NCBI GenBank assembly: GCA_040221975.1 | Contig: JAVJWR010000031.1 | Location: 313,078 to 377,077 of the forward strand | Direction: 5' to 3' | Source: Haliea sp040221975 | Lineage (GTDB): Bacteria; Pseudomonadota; Gammaproteobacteria; Pseudomonadales; Halieaceae | Length of the DNA stretch: 64,000 bases | Shown: one piece after another, positions 60,348 to 64,000 of the stretch | How the letters are laid out: each line of letters begins with the position of its first letter | Numbering within the stretch: position 1 is the first letter of the stretch | Position numbers and translations under genes: made by a program | The notes under the pieces: model-generated | Databases searched by the model: none | Told to the model about the DNA's origin: nothing | What the model saw: only the letters and a program-made list of their open reading frames with translations

Positions 60348-61514
60348 TCAGCTGTCCTGGCGGAAGGGCAGCAGGGTGGCCGCCTCCTGGCGGTAGGCCT
60401 CAATGTGCGGTCGCTCGCGGCGGGTAAAATCGGCTACCGCCGCCGCCAGCTGCGGATCGGCGATCCAGTGATTGGAAAAGGTCTGCACCGGGCGGAAGCC
60501 CCGCTGGATCTTGTGTTCGCCCTGCGCACCGGGGTCGAAGCGCTGCAGGCCCTCGCGAATGCAGTACTCGATACCCTGGTAATAGCAGGCTTCGAAGTGC
60601 AGGCAGTCGAAGTCCTCGATACAGCCCCAGTAGCGCCCGAACAGGGTGCTGTCAGAGCGAAAGTAGAGGGCCGCGGCCACCGCCCGCCCCGCGTGTTCTG
60701 CAACCACCATGATCGTCTGGTCCCCCAAGGATGGAGCGGTCTGCAGGAAGAAGTCCCGGGTCAGGTAGCCGCCGTGGCCGCTGCGTTTGGCGTAGGTGAG
60801 CTGGTAGAAGCGGTGAAACTGCTGCCAGTGTGCCGGGGTGATCTCGGCACCCCGCAGCAGCTGCAGCCGCAGGCCCTGCTGGCCGACCCGCTCCCGCTCC
60901 CGGCGCAGGTTCTTGCGCTTGCGGCTGGCGAAGGTGCCGAGGAAGTCGTCAAAGCTGTGGTAGCCCTCGTTGAACCAGTGGAACTGGGTGGTCATGCGCT
61001 GGGGCAGCCCGGCAGCGAGCAGGCGGGCGGAGGTGTCCTCCTCGGGAAACAACAGGTGCCAGGAGGAAAGCCCCCGGGTACCCGCAAACCTGAGGATGGC
61101 GGTCAGGGCGCAATCCCACAGGGCGTTGCTGTCCTCGCCCGCGGCCACACACAGGCGCGGCCCGGTAGCGGGAGTGAAGGGAATCGCCGATACCAACTTG
61201 GGGTAGTAGTTCAGGCCACTGCGCTGCCAGGCATCCGCCCAGGACCAGTCGAAGACATATTCGCCGTAGGAGTGGGACTTCAGGTATAGAGGCAGCAGCG
61301 CCACCAGCTTCCCCTCCCGGCGCAGCAGCAGGTGACAGGGCTGCCAGCCGGTCGCGGCGGTAGTGCAGGCAGTTTCCTCCATGCCCAGCAGGAAGGCGTG
61401 GCGCAGGAACGGGTAGTCGGTGGCCGCGACCGCATCCCACTCGCTGGCGCTGACTGCGGCGAGGGAATCGATGAATTCGGCGACGGGCACACCCGCGGCA
61501 TCGTGTGCGGTCAT
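60348..61514 (-). CDS. GNAT/FemAB-like acyltransferase (COG3146, DUF482)
   Basis: The 388-residue protein has a tandem GNAT-like fold of the FemAB-related DUF482 family, annotated as peptidoglycan-related or general N-acyltransferase. Recognisable segments are YPFLRHAFLLGMEETACT, LLPLYLKSHSYGEYVFDWSW, and the C-terminal RYWGCIEDFDCLHFEACYYQ with IEYCIREGLQRFDPGAQGEH. The real acceptor is not established for this family. It starts 7 bp after the ubiA stop, so it is the third gene of the ubiC-ubiA transcript. Confidence 0.85.
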   Translation of the reverse strand: MTAHDAAGVPVAEFIDSLAAVSASEWDAVAATDYPFLRHAFLLGMEETACTTAATGWQPCHLLLRREGKLVALLPLYLKSHSYGEYVFDWSWADAWQRSGLNYYPKLVSAIPFTPATGPRLCVAAGEDSNALWDCALTAILRFAGTRGLSSWHLLFPEEDTSARLLAAGLPQRMTTQFHWFNEGYHSFDDFLGTFASRKRKNLRRERERVGQQGLRLQLLRGAEITPAHWQQFHRFYQLTYAKRSGHGGYLTRDFFLQTAPSLGDQTIMVVAEHAGRAVAAALYFRSDSTLFGRYWGCIEDFDCLHFEACYYQGIEYCIREGLQRFDPGAQGEHKIQRGFRPVQTFSNHWIADPQLAAAVADFTRRERPHIEAYRQEAATLLPFRQDS

Positions 61515-61521
61515 GAGCTCG

Positions 61522-62391
61522 TCAGGAACCGTTAAAGACGTAGTGCAGGGCTATTCCCATGAAAATGACCAGTCCCACCCAGTTGTTGTGGCGGAACGCC
61601 CGGAAGCAGGCATCCCGGTCGCGGCTGCGAACCAGGTACTGGTGATAACCGAACAGCAGCGCCACAGCAACCAGACTGAGATAATAGATACCGCCCAGGC
61701 CGAAGCGCTGGCCGGCGAGGACCAGGGCCAGCAGGCACAGCAGCTGCATTGCCGCCAGTACCGGGCGGTCCGCCTCGCCAAACAGTATGGCGGTGGACTT
61801 GATACCGACCCGGAGATCGTCATCCCGGTCCACCATCGCATACTGGGTATCAAACACCATGGTCCACAGCAGGTTGGCGATGTACAGCAGCCACAGGGCG
61901 CTGGGCAGCTCGCCCAGCTGGGCGGCAAAGGCCATGGGGATGGCCCAGGAGAACGCCGCCCCCAGGACTATCTGGGGCCAGTAGGTGAACCGCTTCATGA
62001 ACGGGTAGGTGGACGCGAGCAGCAGGCCGCCCACGGACAGGAGTATGGTGAGGGTATTGGTCAGCAGGACCAGGCCGAAGGCCGCCAGGCAGAGCAGCAC
62101 GAACAGCACGCGGGCCTGGGTCACCGTGGCCTCGCCGGTCACCAGCGGACGGGTTCGGGTACGCTCGACGTCGCCGTCCCAGTGTCGGTCCGCGAGGTCA
62201 TTGACGATGCAACCGGCGGAGCGCATCAGAAAGGTCCCGAGCACAAAGATCACCAGCAGTCTCGCTTCCGGCACGCCACCGGCGGCGATCCACAGGGCCC
62301 ACAGGGTCGGCCACAGCAGCAGCAGGGTGCCGATCGGCTTGTCGAAGCGCATGAGCTGGAGCAGGGCGGCGATGTTGACGCGTTGGGGCAT
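61522..62391 (-). CDS. ubiA: 4-hydroxybenzoate octaprenyltransferase UbiA
   Basis: UbiA attaches the polyprenyl chain to 4-hydroxybenzoate in ubiquinone biosynthesis. The 289 residues from ATG 62391 match the family length; TTG 62421 would add ten residues. It has eight to nine membrane helices and both aspartate-rich motifs: the first in NDLADRHWDGDVERT (prenyl diphosphate binding through Mg2+) and the second in DTQYAMVDRDDDLRVGI. MRFDKPIGTLLLLWPTLWAL is the typical first helix. Its substrate is made by the product of ubiC 32 bp upstream. Confidence 0.96.
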   Translation of the reverse strand: MPQRVNIAALLQLMRFDKPIGTLLLLWPTLWALWIAAGGVPEARLLVIFVLGTFLMRSAGCIVNDLADRHWDGDVERTRTRPLVTGEATVTQARVLFVLLCLAAFGLVLLTNTLTILLSVGGLLLASTYPFMKRFTYWPQIVLGAAFSWAIPMAFAAQLGELPSALWLLYIANLLWTMVFDTQYAMVDRDDDLRVGIKSTAILFGEADRPVLAAMQLLCLLALVLAGQRFGLGGIYYLSLVAVALLFGYHQYLVRSRDRDACFRAFRHNNWVGLVIFMGIALHYVFNGS

Positions 62392-62423
62392 GATCGGGAG
62401 CGGTCCGGGAACAAGCTGCAAGC

Positions 62424-63050
62424 TTACTGCTTTACGCCTCCAATTGCAGCGCTGACCTTGCCGCGCTGGCTGCGGTGTACCGGCAGTGCGGCCTCCCAGG
62501 GTGTAAAGCCCTGCAGGAATACTTCGCTCACCAGCAGGCGCTTGCCGCCGATATCAAAACAGGAGCGGCGCGCCCAGGCATCCTCCTGCTGCTGTATCCA
62601 GGGCGCCATGTAGGCGCTGTCGCCCGTGATCCAGGCCAGCTCGAAGGGGCTGCGCTGCATGGCCGGAAAGCGGAACAGGATGGCGCCCAGGGAGCGGTTC
62701 TGCAGTTTCCGCAGGTGCGCCAGTTCACCGCTCAGACTGCTGATCGGAAACACGCTGCGGGCGAACACCACCGCGCGTTCATCCAGCTGCAGCAATACTT
62801 CCCGCACCAGGGCGCGCTGCCGCGGCGGAACCTGCAGCAGCGCTTGCTCCGAGGGCAGCGGCACCTGCCAGCCCTGATACAGGCGGTGGACGCTGAACTC
62901 GCCGGCATCCAGTGCAATCAGGCGGGCGGTCAACGAAGCATTGTCCAGCAGCCAGCGGCGCCCTGCCGCGGGCAGCTCAAGGGCGGTAAACTGTTGCTCG
63001 GGGCGCCAGCGGGGGTCGCGGTCGCCGCTTGCCGGCGGGTTGGCGGGCAC
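62424..63050 (-). CDS. ubiC: Chorismate--pyruvate lyase UbiC
   Basis: UbiC splits chorismate to 4-hydroxybenzoate and pyruvate, the first committed step of ubiquinone synthesis. The 208-residue protein starts at GTG 63050. The fold's landmarks are GEFSVHRLYQGWQVPLPSEQ, ALVREVLLQLDERAVVFARS with the arginine lining the active site, NRSLGAILFRFP, and the C-terminal WARRSCFDIGGKRLLVSEVF. It overlaps no gene and heads the transcript ubiC-ubiA-GNAT, divergent from acylphosphatase with a 92 bp gap. Confidence 0.93.
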   Translation of the reverse strand: MPANPPASGDRDPRWRPEQQFTALELPAAGRRWLLDNASLTARLIALDAGEFSVHRLYQGWQVPLPSEQALLQVPPRQRALVREVLLQLDERAVVFARSVFPISSLSGELAHLRKLQNRSLGAILFRFPAMQRSPFELAWITGDSAYMAPWIQQQEDAWARRSCFDIGGKRLLVSEVFLQGFTPWEAALPVHRSQRGKVSAAIGGVKQ

Positions 63051-63142
63051 AACGCGGGTCTCTCGGGTTGGTCAAAGGCGGGAGCATGCGCCAGGACTTG
63101 CCCGCATGCAAGAGTATGCTTGAACAGGAAGGTGTATAAGCG

Positions 63143-63418
63143 ATGAGGACGACAGCCAGGCATTTTCGGGTCAGTGGCAAGGTGCAGGGTGTCTTTTTCC
63201 GGGCCAGCACCCAGGCCCGGGCGCAGGCACTGGGGCTGAACGGCTGGGTGCGCAACTGCCCGGACGGCAGTGTCGAATTGCTCGCCAATGGCACCGCGGA
63301 AGCCCTGCAGCAGCTGGAGGACTGGCTCTGGCAGGGCCCGGACCGGGCCAGGGTGACTGCAGTGGAGGCCACACCGGCACCGTTGCAGCCGCTGGCGGGA
63401 TTTGCAATACGGCGCTGA
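63143..63418 (+). CDS. acyP: Acylphosphatase
   Basis: Acylphosphatase hydrolyses carboxyl-phosphate bonds such as those in acyl phosphates. The 91-residue protein has both family signatures: FRVSGKVQGVFFRASTQARA, with the catalytic arginine in FFR, and GLNGWVRNCPDGSVEL with the catalytic asparagine. AGGAAGG lies ten bases before ATG 63143. Its stop directly abuts the stop of the convergent surE gene. Confidence 0.96.
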   Translation: MRTTARHFRVSGKVQGVFFRASTQARAQALGLNGWVRNCPDGSVELLANGTAEALQQLEDWLWQGPDRARVTAVEATPAPLQPLAGFAIRR

Positions 63419-64000
63419 TCAGTTGTCCGGGCGGTACTCCAGTGCGCCGGCCAGGCCGGGCACCGGTACCCAGGTGTCGGCGCTGCCGTCGATGGGCGTA
63501 ACCGTGGCATATCCCAGGTCGAACAGGTGCGCATCGTCGCCCGCCTGGCCGTGACCACCGACCACCGCATCGATCAGCAGCTCGCCCCCGTCCTCGCCGA
63601 AGGGTCGTTCACCGACCCGCCAGTGCATGTCAACGTGGCTGGCGCTGGACAGTGGTGCCAGGCGCAGGCCGCGCTCGGGTTGCCAGCCCGCCGGCACGTT
63701 GACGTTCAGCGCCAGCCCCGCCGGCAGCAGCTGCTCTGGACTGGCCTGATGCAGCTGCTCCAGCATGGCGACGAGCAGTTTCGCCGTCGGCCCGAAGGTG
63801 GCGATGGTGGAGGGAAAGCGGTGTGGCCTGGCATCGAACTCATCGAAGCGTATGCCGACGCTGATGGCGATGGCCGGATAGCCCAGGAAGGCCGACTGCA
63901 GGGCCGCATTCACCGTCCCGGACTGGTGGGCGCCGGCGCGGCCCAGGTTCTGGCCGAAATTGCTGCCGCTGATCACGATATCCGGCGGCGCATCGCGGAG
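63419..64000 (-). CDS. surE: 5'/3'-nucleotidase SurE, C-terminal part (5' end outside window)
   Basis: The frame is open to the window edge and reads LRDAPPDIVISGSNFGQNLG at the start, which in SurE is an internal motif about 80 residues from the true N-terminus. The SNFGQN segment is the metal/active-site asparagine region; ALQSAFLGYPAIAISVG and NVNVP are also typical. The acidic metal ligands at the true N-terminus lie outside. SurE dephosphorylates nucleoside monophosphates and is a survival protein. About 194 residues are present. Confidence 0.92.
   Translation of the reverse strand, partial: LRDAPPDIVISGSNFGQNLGRAGAHQSGTVNAALQSAFLGYPAIAISVGIRFDEFDARPHRFPSTIATFGPTAKLLVAMLEQLHQASPEQLLPAGLALNVNVPAGWQPERGLRLAPLSSASHVDMHWRVGERPFGEDGGELLIDAVVGGHGQAGDDAHLFDLGYATVTPIDGSADTWVPVPGLAGALEYRPDN

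Noticed and set aside
1..64000. tRNA, rRNA, CRISPR, IS element or prophage
   Set aside because: I saw no cloverleaf-like gene, repeat-spacer array, transposase frame, or integrase in the window; absence is by eye only, not by a dedicated search.

Overview
The window is a GC-rich chromosomal segment from a gammaproteobacterium. The gene order yidC-mnmE / mnmG-rsmG-parA-parB / atpIBEFHAGDC / glmU-glmS is a typical replication-origin-proximal block of this class. The mix of TonB receptor, TPR-sulfotransferase, Baeyer-Villiger monooxygenase and TRAP transporter genes resembles marine Halieaceae/OM60-type bacteria. That lineage guess is inference and no marker gene was searched. I saw no rRNA, tRNA, CRISPR, prophage or insertion sequence.

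Layout. (1) 1-17.4 kb is core: the end of yidC, mnmE, a 0.5 kb gap with DnaA-box-like sites and an AT-rich stretch (candidate oriC), mnmG-rsmG, parA-parB, the whole F1Fo ATP synthase operon behind a near-consensus sigma70 promoter, then glmU-glmS. (2) 17.8-24 kb is an accessory unit of a Tat-type FAD amine oxidase-like protein, a TPR-sulfotransferase overlapping it, and a TonB receptor. (3) 24-41.4 kb is the unusual part. It holds four paralogous FAD oxidoreductases of the PYROXD2/phytoene-desaturase-like family, gamma-glutamylputrescine synthetase-like and oxidase-like genes (puuA, puuB), an AraC regulator fused to a SnoaL-like domain, a sodium:solute symporter, an MFS carrier, a GcvT-like folate-dependent protein in one operon with two of the oxidases, an unknown membrane protein, and a stand-alone molybdopterin oxidoreductase. 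(4) 41.5-50.5 kb carries a LysR regulator divergent from glutathione-dependent formaldehyde dehydrogenase (frmA), the NAD-dependent molybdenum formate dehydrogenase operon fdsG-fdsB-fdsA-fdhD, and oxyR. (5) 50.5-64 kb is mixed housekeeping: a small secreted protein, a SPOR protein, uvrD, a TRAP transporter with yciA, yaaA, a Baeyer-Villiger monooxygenase, ubiC-ubiA-GNAT, acylphosphatase, and the end of surE.

How the genes may work together. My main hypothesis is that 24-49.5 kb encodes catabolism of an imported amine, possibly N-methylated. Symporter and MFS carrier would bring in the substrate. PuuA/PuuB would gamma-glutamylate and oxidise a primary amine. The four FAD enzymes would oxidise C-N bonds. 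The GcvT-like protein would load released one-carbon units on tetrahydrofolate, and FrmA plus FdsGBA would burn escaping formaldehyde to CO2 with NADH gain. The individual family calls are well supported; the joint pathway and its substrate are inference.
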